DNA from: Candidatus Gastranaerophilales bacterium | Lineage (GTDB): Bacteria; Cyanobacteriota; Vampirovibrionia; Gastranaerophilales; Gastranaerophilaceae | Assembly: GCA_017475485.1 (NCBI GenBank) | Contig: JAFVFO010000009.1 | Location: forward strand, 1-64,000 | Length of the DNA: 64,000 nucleotides | Direction: 5' to 3' | In this document: positions 32,983 through 42,715 of the stretch, one piece after another | How positions within the stretch are numbered: position 1 is the stretch's first letter | Layout of the letters: every line of letters starts with the position of its first letter | Notes under the pieces: generated by a model | Database searches by the model: none | Seen by the model: only the letters and a program-made list of their open reading frames with translations | What the model was told of the DNA's origin: nothing | Program-made: the position numbers and the translations under genes

Positions 32983-34212
32983 ATGAAAAAGTTTTTAAGT
33001 TTAATAATATTAATTATATTAGCGGTTGCGGGTTTCAGTTTTTATGAGAAAAAGCACCCTGCGGATAACGGAAAGAAGTTTGCCTTTTGGACAATCCAAT
33101 TAAAACCCGTTTATGAAAAAGAAATTAATTCAATTATAAAAAATTTTGAAAAAAAACACCCGGATTATAAAGTTGTATGGGTTGATATTCCTATTGCAGA
33201 AGCCCAGAAAAGAACGCTTGCTTCCATACTTTCTTCAACTCCGCCCGATTTAGTCAACTTAAATCCGGATTTTTCAATACTTCTTGCTCAAAAAAATGCT
33301 TTGGAATATTTTAGTGAAAACGAAACGCAAAGTTATTTGCCTTCTTTAGTCAACAGATTAAAATATCAAGGGAAAATATATGCCCTTCCTTTTTATGCAA
33401 CAAGTTCCGTTACGATATATAATAAAGAAATTTTTGACAAATGTGCACTGGATGTTCCATATACTTATGATGATTTGTATAAAATTTCTCCAAAAATAAA
33501 GACTTGTGCAAATATTCCTTCTTTTGCAATAAATATTAACGAAAATGATACTTTAGCAAAACTTTTAAATAAATATAATATTAATTCAATACAAACTCAA
33601 AACCAAATACAAGACAGTATTCATATCTATAATATGTTCAATTCTATGTACAAAAACAACTTTTTACCTAAAGATGTTTTAACGATTAACCATAGAGAAG
33701 TTGTTGAAAAATATATGTCTAATCAGACTTCATTAATTGTTGCAGGGTCTAATTTTATTAATATGATTAAACAAAATGCGCTTGATACATATAATAAATC
33801 GGCATTAAGCTATCAATTAAAGGGTTCAAATAATTCTTACGATGTTGCATTAATGAATTTAATTATTCCAAAGAAATCTAAAAATAAAGAACTTGCGCGC
33901 GAATTTGCTTTTGAATTGACATCAAAAGAAAATCAATTAAAACTTGCGCATTTGACAAATGTTTTGCCTGTTAATAAAGAAGCTCTCGAGGATGATTATT
34001 TTAAGAATTGCCCTGATGATTTAGTTGAAAAATCACGTTGTATCAGTGCAAAACAGTTAAGTAATCTTAATACCGTAAATTTTTCTCAAAACAATAAAAA
34101 GGCCTTAAATGAAGCAATAAATAAAACTTTGGAAGAAATTTTATTAAATAATTCCGATGTAAATAAAAGCGTAAATAATCTTTCTTTGGAATTAAAAAGA
34201 ATGCAGAACTAA
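32983..34212 (+). CDS. Family 1 (sugar-type) extracellular solute-binding protein
   Basis: 409 residues with an uncleaved or weakly cleaved N-terminal hydrophobic segment (about 4-19) and no lipobox Cys. The mature part fits ABC sugar-binding proteins: F-A-F-W-T near the start, then I-I-K-N-F-E-K-K-H-P-D-Y-K-V, T-P-P-D-L-V-N-L, G-K-I-Y-A-L-P-F-Y and Y-N-K-E-I-F-D-K. The ligand is probably a di- or oligosaccharide. No permease or ATPase gene is adjacent. It overlaps the convergent gene at 34209 by four bases. Confidence 0.85.
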   Translation: MKKFLSLIILIILAVAGFSFYEKKHPADNGKKFAFWTIQLKPVYEKEINSIIKNFEKKHPDYKVVWVDIPIAEAQKRTLASILSSTPPDLVNLNPDFSILLAQKNALEYFSENETQSYLPSLVNRLKYQGKIYALPFYATSSVTIYNKEIFDKCALDVPYTYDDLYKISPKIKTCANIPSFAININENDTLAKLLNKYNINSIQTQNQIQDSIHIYNMFNSMYKNNFLPKDVLTINHREVVEKYMSNQTSLIVAGSNFINMIKQNALDTYNKSALSYQLKGSNNSYDVALMNLIIPKKSKNKELAREFAFELTSKENQLKLAHLTNVLPVNKEALEDDYFKNCPDDLVEKSRCISAKQLSNLNTVNFSQNNKKALNEAINKTLEEILLNNSDVNKSVNNLSLELKRMQN

Positions 34213-34880
34213 ATTCTTACGGCTTTGCCTTGTTTTATTTTATTAAGAACTTTTGAACTTTGTGAATGTTTTTTGGAATAATTTTTTACAAATTCAATAG
34301 CTTCAATATCGCGTTTTATTGCTGTTTTAAGCTCAATTATTTCATCAAAAGTTAAATCTTCTATTTTTGAAGTTTCGCAATAATTAAATACTTTTTTGTA
34401 TTTTTCCTGTGATTTTATATCATAGCCTTTTATGCCTGTTTTGTAGCAATACCACTTGTAAAATTCATAGCAGAAAAGGTATGAACTGAAATCTTTATCT
34501 ATTACAAACATTTCAGGTGTTTTAAAAGATATTTTTTTATTTAAAAGTAAATTCAAATATAATGCCTTAATACCTTTTAAAGGTGTTATAAAGCCCGCTT
34601 CTTCGCCTATTTTTGATAATAATTTTTCAGGTTTTTTTATAACATGGATTTGTGTTTTTGCGCCTTTTATATATTCAATCAGCTTTTTGGGGTCTGATGA
34701 ATATTTTTGAATGATTTTTTCAACTTTATCTGCCTGTAAATCCGCATTGTATGCCTTTATTTGCAAATCTGCGGAATAATTACAGAACTTTTTAGGAGTT
34801 ATTTTCATTTTAAGAAGTGCAATTTTATTTGCACATATTATTTTTGCAATTCTTTTAATTATGCTCTCAATATTATACAT
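34209..34880 (-). CDS. Unknown helical protein
   Basis: 223 residues, not recognised. Strongly basic (many Lys), rich in helix, with no signal peptide. It has short Cys-containing segments (I-C-A-N-K, F-C-N-Y, F-C-Y-E-F-Y-K-W-Y-C-Y-K near 143-154). The start is uncertain: no good Shine-Dalgarno and no six-base -10 box precede the ATG. The tail-to-tail overlap with the sugar-binding protein gene is four bases. Confidence 0.5.
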   Translation of the reverse strand: MYNIESIIKRIAKIICANKIALLKMKITPKKFCNYSADLQIKAYNADLQADKVEKIIQKYSSDPKKLIEYIKGAKTQIHVIKKPEKLLSKIGEEAGFITPLKGIKALYLNLLLNKKISFKTPEMFVIDKDFSSYLFCYEFYKWYCYKTGIKGYDIKSQEKYKKVFNYCETSKIEDLTFDEIIELKTAIKRDIEAIEFVKNYSKKHSQSSKVLNKIKQGKAVRI

Positions 34881-34944
34881 AAGTTTTTGAAGTCATCCTC
34901 TCATATTAATAAAAACATTTTCACTTCAAAAATTTACTCTATGT

Positions 34945-34956
34945 TATAATTCTTTT
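34945..34956 (+). promoter_or_regulatory. Leaderless -10 box of pseudouridine synthase gene
   Basis: TATAAT (34945-34950), TCTTTT, ATG at 34957. No Shine-Dalgarno sequence. Confidence 0.6.
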
Positions 34957-35682
34957 ATGAGAATCAATAAATACATAGCGCAATCAGGCTTCTGTTCAAG
35001 AAGAAAAGCGGATGAGCTAATTGAATCGGGCAGGGTAAAAGTTAACGGCAAAGTTGTTACCATGCTTGGTTTTGAAATACGCGTTAAAGATAAAGTTACA
35101 ATTGATGATAAATTAATTAGGGCTGACAAATTAGAATATTATAAATTTTATAAACCTGCGGGGTATATTACTTCTAAAGATGATGAAAAAGGAAGGAAAA
35201 CAATTTATGACATTTTACCTAAGGAATATCATCACCTAAACCCTGTCGGGCGTCTGGACAAAGATTCAACCGGTCTTTTGATATTAACAAATGACGGGAA
35301 TTTGCAGTATGAATTAACTCATCCTTCCATAAAAGTAGCTAAAACTTACGTTGTTAAGGTTGAAGGCATTTTAAAAGATAATGAACTGCAAAAATTAACC
35401 GATGGTATTGAAATTGAAAAAGGGAAAATTGCCTATTGCGATTGGGAAATTTTAGAGCAAACAAAAACGGATACCTTATTTGAAATAATTCTATATCAAG
35501 GCTTAAATCGGCAGATTAGAAAAATGTTTGAATTTTTAGGCCATAATGTGATAAATTTAAAACGTATAAGACATGCATCTATTGATTTAACAGGTTTAAA
35601 AAAAGGACAGATAAAACCTATAAAACCCCGTCAAATCAAAGAACTTAAACAATATTTAGATAAAATTAAAGAGGAAAAATAA
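34957..35682 (+). CDS. RsuA/RluB-family pseudouridine synthase
   Basis: 241 residues. An N-terminal S4 RNA-binding domain ([20 protein letters not shown]) is followed by the RsuA-type catalytic domain with [19 protein letters not shown], whose first D is the catalytic Asp. The [12 protein letters not shown] motif is near the end. It isomerises a uridine in 16S or 23S rRNA; family members RluB, RluE, RluF and RsuA cannot be separated by eye. serS follows after one base, so they are co-transcribed. Confidence 0.9.
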   Translation: MRINKYIAQSGFCSRRKADELIESGRVKVNGKVVTMLGFEIRVKDKVTIDDKLIRADKLEYYKFYKPAGYITSKDDEKGRKTIYDILPKEYHHLNPVGRLDKDSTGLLILTNDGNLQYELTHPSIKVAKTYVVKVEGILKDNELQKLTDGIEIEKGKIAYCDWEILEQTKTDTLFEIILYQGLNRQIRKMFEFLGHNVINLKRIRHASIDLTGLKKGQIKPIKPRQIKELKQYLDKIKEEK

Positions 35683-35683
35683 A

Positions 35684-36946
35684 ATGCTGGATATTAAATT
35701 AATCAGAGAAAACCCTGAAAAAATTAATGAACTTTTAAAAAGAAGAAACCCCGATTTATCAGTTGATGAAGTTATTAAAATAGATGAAGAAAGACGCAAA
35801 GCCCAGTTTGAACTTGATAATAAAAGAGCTCTCAGAAAGTCTGAATCTAATAAAATCGGTGCAATGAAAAAAAACGGAGAAGATACAACTTCTATCCAAG
35901 CCGAAATTCGTGAACTCGGTGATGAAATAAAAGCTCTTGAAGAAAAAATGGGCGAATTGGATACAAAGCAAAAACAAACACTTTTATGTATTCCGAATAC
36001 TCCTGATGAAACAATCCCCATAGGGGCGGATGACAGCGCTAACGTTGAAATTAAACGCTGGGGTGAACCTACAAAGTTTGATTTTGAATATAAAGCGCAC
36101 TGGGATTTGTGTCCTGAACTTTGTATGCTTGATTTTGAAAGAGGAGTAAAATTAGCTCATACAAGATTTACTCTGTATCGTGATAAAGGTGCAAAATTAG
36201 AACGCGCAATAATTAATTTCTTTTTAGATACACATACTCTGACAAGAGGTTACGAAGAAATATTTCCGCCGGTTATGGCAAATTCGCGCACAATGACAGG
36301 TACGGGACAGTTACCTAAATTTGAACAAGATATGTTCAAGTGTGTTGATGAAGATTTATACTTAATTCCGACAGCGGAAGTTCCCGTTACAAATATTTAC
36401 CAAGATGAAATATTGCCAGAAGAAATGCTTCCGAAATATATGACTGCATACACTCCTTGTTTCAGGCGTGAAGCTGGTTCTGCCGGAAAAGATACCAGAG
36501 GTTTAATCAGACAACATCAATTTAACAAAGTTGAACTTGTTAAATTAACAAAACCAGAACAATCCGAAGAAGAACATGAAAAATTAACCCGCGACGCCGA
36601 AAATGTATTGGAATTATTAAAACTTCCATACAGACGAGTTTGCTTGTCAACCGGCGATATTGGTTTTTCGGCTAAAAAATGCTACGACCTTGAAGTTTGG
36701 ATGCCTTCGTATAATTCTTATAAAGAAATTTCTTCTTGTTCTAATTTTGGCGATTTTCAAGCACGTAGAGCAAATATTCGTTTCAGAAGAAAAGACGGCT
36801 CGGTTGAATTTGTTCATACCTTAAATGGCTCAGGATTAGCGGTAGGCAGAACATTAGCCGCAATTTGTGAAAATTTCCAAACAAAAGACGGTCATATAAT
36901 TGTACCAGAAGTTTTGAGAAAATACACAGGCTTTGATATAATATAA
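35684..36946 (+). CDS. serS: Seryl-tRNA synthetase
   Basis: 420 residues, class II synthetase. The N-terminal antiparallel coiled coil (about 25-105) binds the long tRNA-Ser arm. Class II motif 2 is [22 protein letters not shown] and motif 3 is [17 protein letters not shown]. The serine pocket T-A-E-V-P is visible. Ribosome binding site AGAGGAAAAA. No tRNA-Ser or selenocysteine genes are in the window. Confidence 0.97.
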   Translation: MLDIKLIRENPEKINELLKRRNPDLSVDEVIKIDEERRKAQFELDNKRALRKSESNKIGAMKKNGEDTTSIQAEIRELGDEIKALEEKMGELDTKQKQTLLCIPNTPDETIPIGADDSANVEIKRWGEPTKFDFEYKAHWDLCPELCMLDFERGVKLAHTRFTLYRDKGAKLERAIINFFLDTHTLTRGYEEIFPPVMANSRTMTGTGQLPKFEQDMFKCVDEDLYLIPTAEVPVTNIYQDEILPEEMLPKYMTAYTPCFRREAGSAGKDTRGLIRQHQFNKVELVKLTKPEQSEEEHEKLTRDAENVLELLKLPYRRVCLSTGDIGFSAKKCYDLEVWMPSYNSYKEISSCSNFGDFQARRANIRFRRKDGSVEFVHTLNGSGLAVGRTLAAICENFQTKDGHIIVPEVLRKYTGFDII

Positions 36947-36972
36947 ATTAGAATATTTCGGAGTAAAATTAA

Positions 36973-37527
36973 ATGAAAAAAATTCTATTTTTATTTTTGG
37001 CATTTATAACTGCAACCGCCGTTATGGTATATGCTGCAAGCGATTATTATGATGATGATTTCAATAATAATCACAACAGTTACAGGGGCGGCTATGGTAG
37101 CTATGGCGGTGACGGCGAGGAAGTTACATTCCAGCTTAGAATTCCGCCTGAATTAACAGGCAGAATAGATGATTCTTTCTTTCAAGACAGAACGGAAGAT
37201 TTCTATCGTTCAATGCCTGATGACGGTGTAAAATTTTATACTAAAATAAGAACATGCACACCTGCAAAATTTGCTTCTTCTAAAGAAGCTGTGTATGGTA
37301 AAACAAAAGACGGCAGATGTCATTATTCTTTTAAATTCTTAAAAGAAGGCAAAGACGTTGAAAATCACTGCTTTTTACCAATGTCTGTTGCTGTAGGCTA
37401 TTCTACAACTGCGCTTGATGTCAGAGAATACGCTGAAACTAACTCTGAGCTTTCATCTCAAAGAATTAAACAAAATAACGAAATAAGAAAAATTATGTAT
37501 GATTATTGCAAATTAAACATAAAATAA
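36973..37527 (+). CDS. Secreted protein with Gly/Tyr-rich N-terminus
   Basis: 184 residues, not recognised. A signal peptide (hydrophobic 5-20, likely cleaved after A-A-S or Y-A-A) is followed by an Asp/Asn/Tyr/Gly-rich stretch (Y-Y-D-D-D-F-N-N-N, then G-G-Y-G-S-Y-G-G) and a folded domain with three or four Cys (R-T-C-T, G-R-C-H, N-H-C-F, Y-C-K). The preceding SD is CGGAG. With the next gene it forms a pair of small exported Cys-containing proteins. Confidence 0.65.
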   Translation: MKKILFLFLAFITATAVMVYAASDYYDDDFNNNHNSYRGGYGSYGGDGEEVTFQLRIPPELTGRIDDSFFQDRTEDFYRSMPDDGVKFYTKIRTCTPAKFASSKEAVYGKTKDGRCHYSFKFLKEGKDVENHCFLPMSVAVGYSTTALDVREYAETNSELSSQRIKQNNEIRKIMYDYCKLNIK

Positions 37528-37560
37528 TATAATAAAATTAAAAGCCAAGGAGAAATATAA

Positions 37561-37875
37561 ATGAAAAAAATTTTATCATTAATTTTAATGTCAGTATTTG
37601 CTTTAACAGTTAGCGCATTCGCGAAAGATGTTACAAAAGTAAAATCTAAAAAAGATGTATTAAAAGATAAAGAATACAAAGAACTAAAAACAGCATATTT
37701 TAATGCAGAAGGCTATGGTGATACATATAATTGCAAAGTTGAACAAGAAAAATTCTGTAAAGTAAAAGATTACGATACAGGTGTTTATGTACTTTGTGAC
37801 CGTCAAGTATCAAGAACGCAGTGGGAATCTGCAAAAATATTTTTCAAATACGGAAGATGTGTTAAATTAAATTAA
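37561..37875 (+). CDS. Small secreted protein
   Basis: 104 residues. A classic signal peptide with cleavage after S-A-F-A, then a Lys-rich mature domain with four Cys (N-C-K, F-C-K, L-C-D, R-C-V) that could form two disulfides. Not recognised as a family. Strong Shine-Dalgarno AAGGAGAAA. It has some resemblance in Cys layout to the previous exported protein, so the two may be related, but this is only an impression. Confidence 0.65.
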   Translation: MKKILSLILMSVFALTVSAFAKDVTKVKSKKDVLKDKEYKELKTAYFNAEGYGDTYNCKVEQEKFCKVKDYDTGVYVLCDRQVSRTQWESAKIFFKYGRCVKLN

Positions 37876-37893
37876 AAACAATTTTTAATTTTT

Positions 37894-37919
37894 AAAAAGG
37901 CTCTATGTAGAGCCTTTTT
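37894..37919. terminator. Bidirectional terminator
   Basis: AAAAAGGCTCTA (37894-37905) pairs with TAGAGCCTTTTT (37908-37919), A/T tracts on both sides. It ends the secreted-protein unit and the convergent small heat shock gene. Confidence 0.88.
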
Positions 37920-38376
37920 ATTTCACCGTCAGTTTTTTCTTATTTTCACTCATACTTTCTTTCTTAGGTGCGCTAATTGTTAAAATTCCGTCTTTTAATT
38001 CTGCTTCTGCCTTTTTTGTGTCGATTTCTTCCGGTAAATATATTGTTCTTGAAAATTCCCCGTATTTAAGTTCGGTTTTCGTGTAGTTATGGTCTTGTGT
38101 TTTCTTTTCTTCTTCTTTTTTTGCGTTAACTATAACATAGTTTGAATCAATATCTATATCTAAATTTTCTTTTTTGATACCGGGTAATTCCGCTTTTAAT
38201 TCATAAGTTTTACCTTTATCGGATACTTCTATAGGAATTGAGAATTTTGTTTCGTTTTCTTCCCAGTAGTTTGCCTCGGGGAAATAACTGTCGAAGTGTC
38301 TGTTTAATAAAGAGCTGATTTCGTCATTTACAGTTCTTATAAAATTTTCCGGTGCACGTCTTACTAAAAAATTCAT
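37918..38376 (-). CDS. Small heat shock protein (Hsp20/alpha-crystallin)
   Basis: 152 residues with one alpha-crystallin domain (about 45-140). Signatures: E-L-K-A-E-L-P-G-I-K-K-E-N-L-D-I at the first strands, G-E-F-S-R-T-I-Y-L-P-E-E-I-D in the middle, and A-E-L-K-D-G-I-L-T-I-S-A-P-K-K near the end. It is an ATP-independent holdase that stops aggregation of unfolded proteins. Strong Shine-Dalgarno AAAGGAG. No CIRCE-like inverted repeat was seen in the 120 bases upstream. Confidence 0.93.
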   Translation of the reverse strand: MNFLVRRAPENFIRTVNDEISSLLNRHFDSYFPEANYWEENETKFSIPIEVSDKGKTYELKAELPGIKKENLDIDIDSNYVIVNAKKEEEKKTQDHNYTKTELKYGEFSRTIYLPEEIDTKKAEAELKDGILTISAPKKESMSENKKKLTVK

Positions 38377-38500
38377 AATTTACTCCTTTCAGCTTATCTT
38401 TTATTTCTTACATTCACATTATCGCTCTATTTTTAAATAAACCTCATTTTTTAATAAAAAATTAATTATTCGGGCAAACAATTTTCTTTAGTAGTTTTAT

Positions 38501-40462
38501 ATGAAAGCTATGAAAATAACACCGGTTACAAATCATTATTTTAGCCATATTCAGCCTAAAAATAACAAAATTCAAAATAGAAATATATCAAATTCTTTTG
38601 ATTTAAATAGTCTTAATTATAATGACTATTTAATGTTTACTGCGCGTGTGGATAAAAGTTTGTACAGGTTTTATTCCGAAAATAAAGATAGAATGCCTGA
38701 AACTTTGAAAAAATATATTGAATCCCTTGATGATTTATCTTGTGTTGAGCCAATTGACGCGCAATTTAGCGCATTTGAAGGACTTATCATTGCGCAAAAC
38801 GTTCAGGATGTTAAAGATTATTATGACGATGAACCTTTGTTTCAAAATCTTGTTCCGCTTGATGAAATAAAGTCAAAACGCGGCTTTTTGTATGATATAA
38901 GGGTTATGAAAGATACTTTGGAAGAATGCTCTGAATCTGTTTTGAAAACGGGTGAAGATTTTAGCGTTTATCTTTTAAAGAAAGTATTTTTAGAAGCAAA
39001 AAGTCTTAGTGAAATTAATGAAGATTTAGATAATGACTTAAATCCTGTTTTTCAAAATGAACAGAAAAATTACATGACCTATGATAATTTTAAGGCTCTG
39101 GGGATACAACTGCCTAATGCACAGTATCTTACTTCTTTACGTTTCACAAAAAAGGGTTACAGTGACGAAATGGGCCGAAAAATTGCTTTGGCTTATGAAA
39201 AATTAACTCCCGAGCAAAAGGCTAAGAAGTCTAAAACATCTTCAATGTTTTTTAAAAAATACTGGCAGGAATTAGATGATATAAAAAAGGGCGAAATTTC
39301 AAAAAAAAGAAGTGAAGCTCAAAAAGCACGCTGGACTAAGCTGTCGCCTGATGAAAAAACACAATTAATTCAAAAACTTCAAACAGGAACGGATTTTCAA
39401 AAATTTGCTATGATTAACGCTTGGAATAATTGTGATGAAATAAGATATGCTCTTTCCGATTTCTTAAAAGAGAAAAATATCCATGCTGCAGAACGTGTTA
39501 TTTATAAAACTGACGCTTACTCAAAATATCAAGCTCAAATTATGTCTGAATTTTGGAGTAAAAATCCGCAATATGCAAATATAATCGGAAATGCAATCAC
39601 AAAATCTTATGAACAGTTGTCACAAGCGAAAAATGACGGAAGTTATGAAAAAATTATTGAAGAAATTTTGCAAATTCAAAAAACCAAAAAACAGGAATTG
39701 AAAAAACCGCAAAATTCAAAAAGGCCTGCTGTTGTTGAATCTAAACCCAAGGATGATAAAAGCAGTGAATATTTTGAAATATTTAAAAAGAACTATTCGC
39801 TTGCATATTTTTTTCTTCCTCAGGAATTTGTTAACGTTTATTGTAATCATGTTAAAAATCATATTTCAAACCCGGAATTAATGCTTATGTGGTCAAAACT
39901 ATTAGTCAATCAGGCCAGCGAGGATGAAATTAATATTTTGAGCACCGAATTATCTTCAATTGGTGAAAGTCCGGAAACTTTCTGTGCAAAAAGAGCGGCA
40001 GAAGAAGCCATGGCACAGGTTTTATATGAAGCGTCGGATAAAAAAGCACCTGAACTTTTTTCATTACAGTATAATCCTTTAAGTATAGTTTCATATAAGG
40101 CAAATAAACAGGATAGTTTTCCTTTTAGTGTTGCGCTGAATGATGACTTAGGAAATGAAATCCTCATTACCTTTAACAAAAAACCGGATTTTAAAAAAAT
40201 CGCTTCTTTGTATAAAAAATATTCAAAACCGCCTTATCAAAGAACTGTGGAAGAATTAAATTCTTTGTTCTATAGCACTTATGTCAATTTTATAGGTAAA
40301 TCAAAATATTCCGAAGATACTAAAAGAGCCTTAAGACAATTTATTTCAAGCTACGGCGCGGCTGCGGATTTGATTTTAAATGAAAAAAATCCTGAAATTT
40401 CGCGCCAGAGAATGCTTAAGCTGTCATCTCTTTTAATGAGTACGGCTTGTGCAAATCTTTAG
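38501..40462 (+). CDS. Large lineage-specific helical protein
   Basis: 653 residues, not recognised. The N-terminus (about 1-50) is Asn-rich and disordered, ending in N-Y-N-D-Y-L-M-F-T-A. The remainder is helical. A stretch near 265-290 (K-K-R-S-E-A-Q-K-A-R-W-T-K-L-S-P-D-E-K) resembles the short NUMOD-type DNA-binding repeats of homing-endonuclease associated proteins and is partly repeated upstream (L-T-P-E-Q-K-A-K). No signal peptide, no membrane helix and no catalytic motif was found. No good Shine-Dalgarno sequence precedes the ATG. Proteins of this outline occur in related gut genomes by my recollection. Confidence 0.55.
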   Translation: MKAMKITPVTNHYFSHIQPKNNKIQNRNISNSFDLNSLNYNDYLMFTARVDKSLYRFYSENKDRMPETLKKYIESLDDLSCVEPIDAQFSAFEGLIIAQNVQDVKDYYDDEPLFQNLVPLDEIKSKRGFLYDIRVMKDTLEECSESVLKTGEDFSVYLLKKVFLEAKSLSEINEDLDNDLNPVFQNEQKNYMTYDNFKALGIQLPNAQYLTSLRFTKKGYSDEMGRKIALAYEKLTPEQKAKKSKTSSMFFKKYWQELDDIKKGEISKKRSEAQKARWTKLSPDEKTQLIQKLQTGTDFQKFAMINAWNNCDEIRYALSDFLKEKNIHAAERVIYKTDAYSKYQAQIMSEFWSKNPQYANIIGNAITKSYEQLSQAKNDGSYEKIIEEILQIQKTKKQELKKPQNSKRPAVVESKPKDDKSSEYFEIFKKNYSLAYFFLPQEFVNVYCNHVKNHISNPELMLMWSKLLVNQASEDEINILSTELSSIGESPETFCAKRAAEEAMAQVLYEASDKKAPELFSLQYNPLSIVSYKANKQDSFPFSVALNDDLGNEILITFNKKPDFKKIASLYKKYSKPPYQRTVEELNSLFYSTYVNFIGKSKYSEDTKRALRQFISSYGAAADLILNEKNPEISRQRMLKLSSLLMSTACANL

Positions 40463-40504
40463 ATTTTGTTATATAGCAATAAGAAATCAAGAGCTGAGTA
40501 CGCA

Positions 40505-40538
40505 GTATGAAGGCATTAATTCCTTAATGCCTTCATAC
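40505..40538. repeat. Perfect 15-bp hairpin
   Basis: GTATGAAGGCATTAA (40505-40519) pairs with TTAATGCCTTCATAC (40524-40538), loop TTCC. No T run follows at once, so it is not a classic terminator. Confidence 0.75.
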
Positions 40539-40652
40539 GCACACTTTTGTCTCTAATTTTGCTTGGTGTGGCAAGTCTGCCTACCCTTTGCTTCGCTCTG
40601 GAATACTCCTGAGAAAATCAACGATTTTCACATCGTCTGAGTTATGCACCTC

Positions 40653-40679
40653 GAAATGGAAGCTCATCGCTTCCATTTC
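40653..40679. repeat. 11-bp hairpin
   Basis: GAAATGGAAGC (40653-40663) pairs with GCTTCCATTTC (40669-40679), loop TCATC. It lies just beyond the stop codon of the SLH-protein gene. Confidence 0.7.
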
Positions 40680-40688
40680 TGCGGCATA

Positions 40689-42584
40689 CTATTTGCCAAA
40701 GGCTATGGTTATTTTTTCTTTAGGATTTACTTTTGCTATCGGGTTTCCTGATGGGTCAACCAAATATGCAATTTCATCACCCGTTGTTTGGAATAGGCCT
40801 AATGTACCTGATAAAGCAGTTCTGGTCAAATCAACAGGTGCACGCAGGGTTGTTTTTATACCGTCTTGATAGCTTCTTCCTGCAGCCTTGAATTTGCCTG
40901 ACAATAATTCAGATGTACCAACACCTGTTTGATCAAGCAATGCTTCCGCTGCATTGGAAAGTCCAACGGCTGCACCGCCTACGGTTCTGCCTGCTGTACC
41001 AATTAAGCTGCCCGCCAGAGTGAATGGCATTTGAACCAATCTTAAAACTCCGTTGATTTCTTTTTTTCTTTCAACTTGTGCAGTTAAAATTTGTTTTGGT
41101 AATGCTGCTTTACATCCGTCACAGCCTATAATTTCGTTAAAGGATAGCCTTAAACCGCCTTCACACTTGCTTGTAGGTCTGATAACTTCCGTTACTTTAC
41201 CTCGAACTGTTGACCCGCAAGGGAATACTTTGCCGTTAATTGTGATTTCATTTGTTGTTGTGGCAGAGAACTGTTCGCCTACATTAACGTGTTTTGCATT
41301 TATTATATCATTCATAGTTAATTGTAAAGTTGGAATAGTTACTCTTGTTTCTTTTTCTATGAAAGTTTTTCCGCCTAAGTCCTGTGAAGCGGTTTGAACG
41401 GATTTATCATATCCGCCTGCTAAACGCATACCTTGAAGCATTGCTGATGCCTCAGCACGGGTTGTTTTGTCTGCAGGTCTGATAAAATCTTGGTTTCGTT
41501 CATGTTTGAGCGCGCCGTTATCAATCGCTTTTGCAACATGTTCTTTTGCCCAAGAAGGAACGGATGAACCGTCTTTATATCTTGATAAAATTTCTTCCGC
41601 TTTAGCGCAATCCATAGGGCAATTGATACCTTTTGCCATGATTGTTAAGGCTTCTGTTCTTGAAATATTTTCATTTGGTGCAAATCTATCTGAAGTTTTG
41701 CCTGCAATCATATTTTCAGCAACGCCTTTTGAAATAAAGTCATGTGCCCAGTGGTTTTTAGGTACATCTTTAAATGTTAATGCGCTTGCATTTGAAGTTA
41801 CATCAAGATTGTATCCTTTTACAACCATTGCTGCCATTTCGGCGCGTGAAACTTTTCTGTTTGGTTTGAACATGCCGTCAGGATAGCCTTCCAGTACGCA
41901 TTGTTCTGTTAAACGGTTGATATCGGAACTTGCCCAGTAGCTGTCAAAAACATCAGGATACTGCTGATGATTGATATCTGCTGCAGCGCCTGTCATGCCG
42001 ACAAAGTCATGCGGAACAATTGATTTTTTAATGATATCCATATTTGTTGTAGAAGTTACGTTTGGCGCGGGAAGGCAGTCGTATTGAGGCATTTTATCTG
42101 CATCAATAACGGGTGCGGCACCGCCTGTCGGACATCCGCATTCTACCGGTACGCCTTTATATGTATTTAAAATACCGTTACAGCAGTTAGAATCAAGTAA
42201 AGAATCGCCGATTTGTGCATTATTAGCTTCTTCACCTACATATTGTGTATTGGCATGTGAGTAAATTGCGCTTGGATAAGCGTAAGATTGCTGGTTTAAC
42301 GGTTTTGATTCTTTGCAAGGTGCAGCACCCCCTGTCGGACATCCGCAGTCTGATTTTGGTTTTTCGCAAGGGTCACAGCTGTTTCTTTTGAAAGACCACC
42401 ATTTTTTGTTACATCCGCAATCGGATTTTTTACATTTTGAGCAAGTTGCATTACTTGGTGTAACAATTTCGCTGTCTTTGTTGCACCCGCAGCCGTCACT
42501 TGTAACAGGGCATGCCGCAAAGGTCATAGGAATGGTTAAGGATAGTGCAAACATACCTGTCAGTAATTTTCTTTTAATAGTCAT
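40689..42584 (-). CDS. SLH-domain envelope protein with Cys-rich N-terminus
   Basis: 631 residues. A signal peptide (cleavage after T-F-A-A) is followed by a Cys-rich region (about 25-165) with repeated C-G-C units, two of them as C-G-C-P-T-G-G-A-A-P, plus C-x2-C pairs. Three SLH modules follow (about 205-400; D-I-N-R-L..G-Y-P-D-G-M-F-K-P..S-R-A-E-M-A-A-M-V-V-K-G and two more) that bind secondary polymers of the peptidoglycan. The C-terminal part is Gly/Ala-rich and not obviously a porin barrel. The start is set by a perfect AAAGGAGG eight bases upstream at 42584. It probably links wall to outer envelope, as SLH proteins do in Cyanobacteria. Confidence 0.9.
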   Translation of the reverse strand: MTIKRKLLTGMFALSLTIPMTFAACPVTSDGCGCNKDSEIVTPSNATCSKCKKSDCGCNKKWWSFKRNSCDPCEKPKSDCGCPTGGAAPCKESKPLNQQSYAYPSAIYSHANTQYVGEEANNAQIGDSLLDSNCCNGILNTYKGVPVECGCPTGGAAPVIDADKMPQYDCLPAPNVTSTTNMDIIKKSIVPHDFVGMTGAAADINHQQYPDVFDSYWASSDINRLTEQCVLEGYPDGMFKPNRKVSRAEMAAMVVKGYNLDVTSNASALTFKDVPKNHWAHDFISKGVAENMIAGKTSDRFAPNENISRTEALTIMAKGINCPMDCAKAEEILSRYKDGSSVPSWAKEHVAKAIDNGALKHERNQDFIRPADKTTRAEASAMLQGMRLAGGYDKSVQTASQDLGGKTFIEKETRVTIPTLQLTMNDIINAKHVNVGEQFSATTTNEITINGKVFPCGSTVRGKVTEVIRPTSKCEGGLRLSFNEIIGCDGCKAALPKQILTAQVERKKEINGVLRLVQMPFTLAGSLIGTAGRTVGGAAVGLSNAAEALLDQTGVGTSELLSGKFKAAGRSYQDGIKTTLRAPVDLTRTALSGTLGLFQTTGDEIAYLVDPSGNPIAKVNPKEKITIAFGK

Positions 42585-42623
42585 TTTTCCTCCTTTTATG
42601 TAGTAATTAATTTTAAACAAATT

Positions 42624-42664
42624 AAAAAACACATAATTTTTTATGTTAAAATTATGCGTTTTTT
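42624..42664 (-). terminator. Terminator of the 42716 gene
   Basis: AAAAAACACATAATTTT (42624-42640) pairs with AAAATTATGCGTTTTTT (42648-42664) with one mismatch (A/C), loop TTATGTT. T-rich on both strands; it separates the 42716 gene from the SLH gene. Confidence 0.7.
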
Positions 42665-42715
42665 TTGTTTCCTATTCATTACCAAAAGAGGTTATACGAT
42701 AAGATAATTTTTTAA

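Larger units (their letters stand above)
40463..40688. other. Convergent gap with several hairpins
   Basis: 226 bases between two converging genes. It is noticeably less AT-rich than other gaps and holds a 15-bp hairpin (40505-40538), an 11-bp hairpin (40653-40679) and a short GGCA-AGTC-TGCC (40571-40582). No supported reading frame was found. It may be the relic of an insertion or an intergenic repeat unit. Confidence 0.45.

Noticed and set aside
40463..40688. Riboswitch
   Set aside because: The gap is downstream of both flanking genes, so it cannot act as a 5' leader.
41053..41886. Plus-strand frames opposite the SLH protein gene
   Set aside because: Antisense shadows of a clearly coding frame with signal peptide, Shine-Dalgarno and SLH domains.
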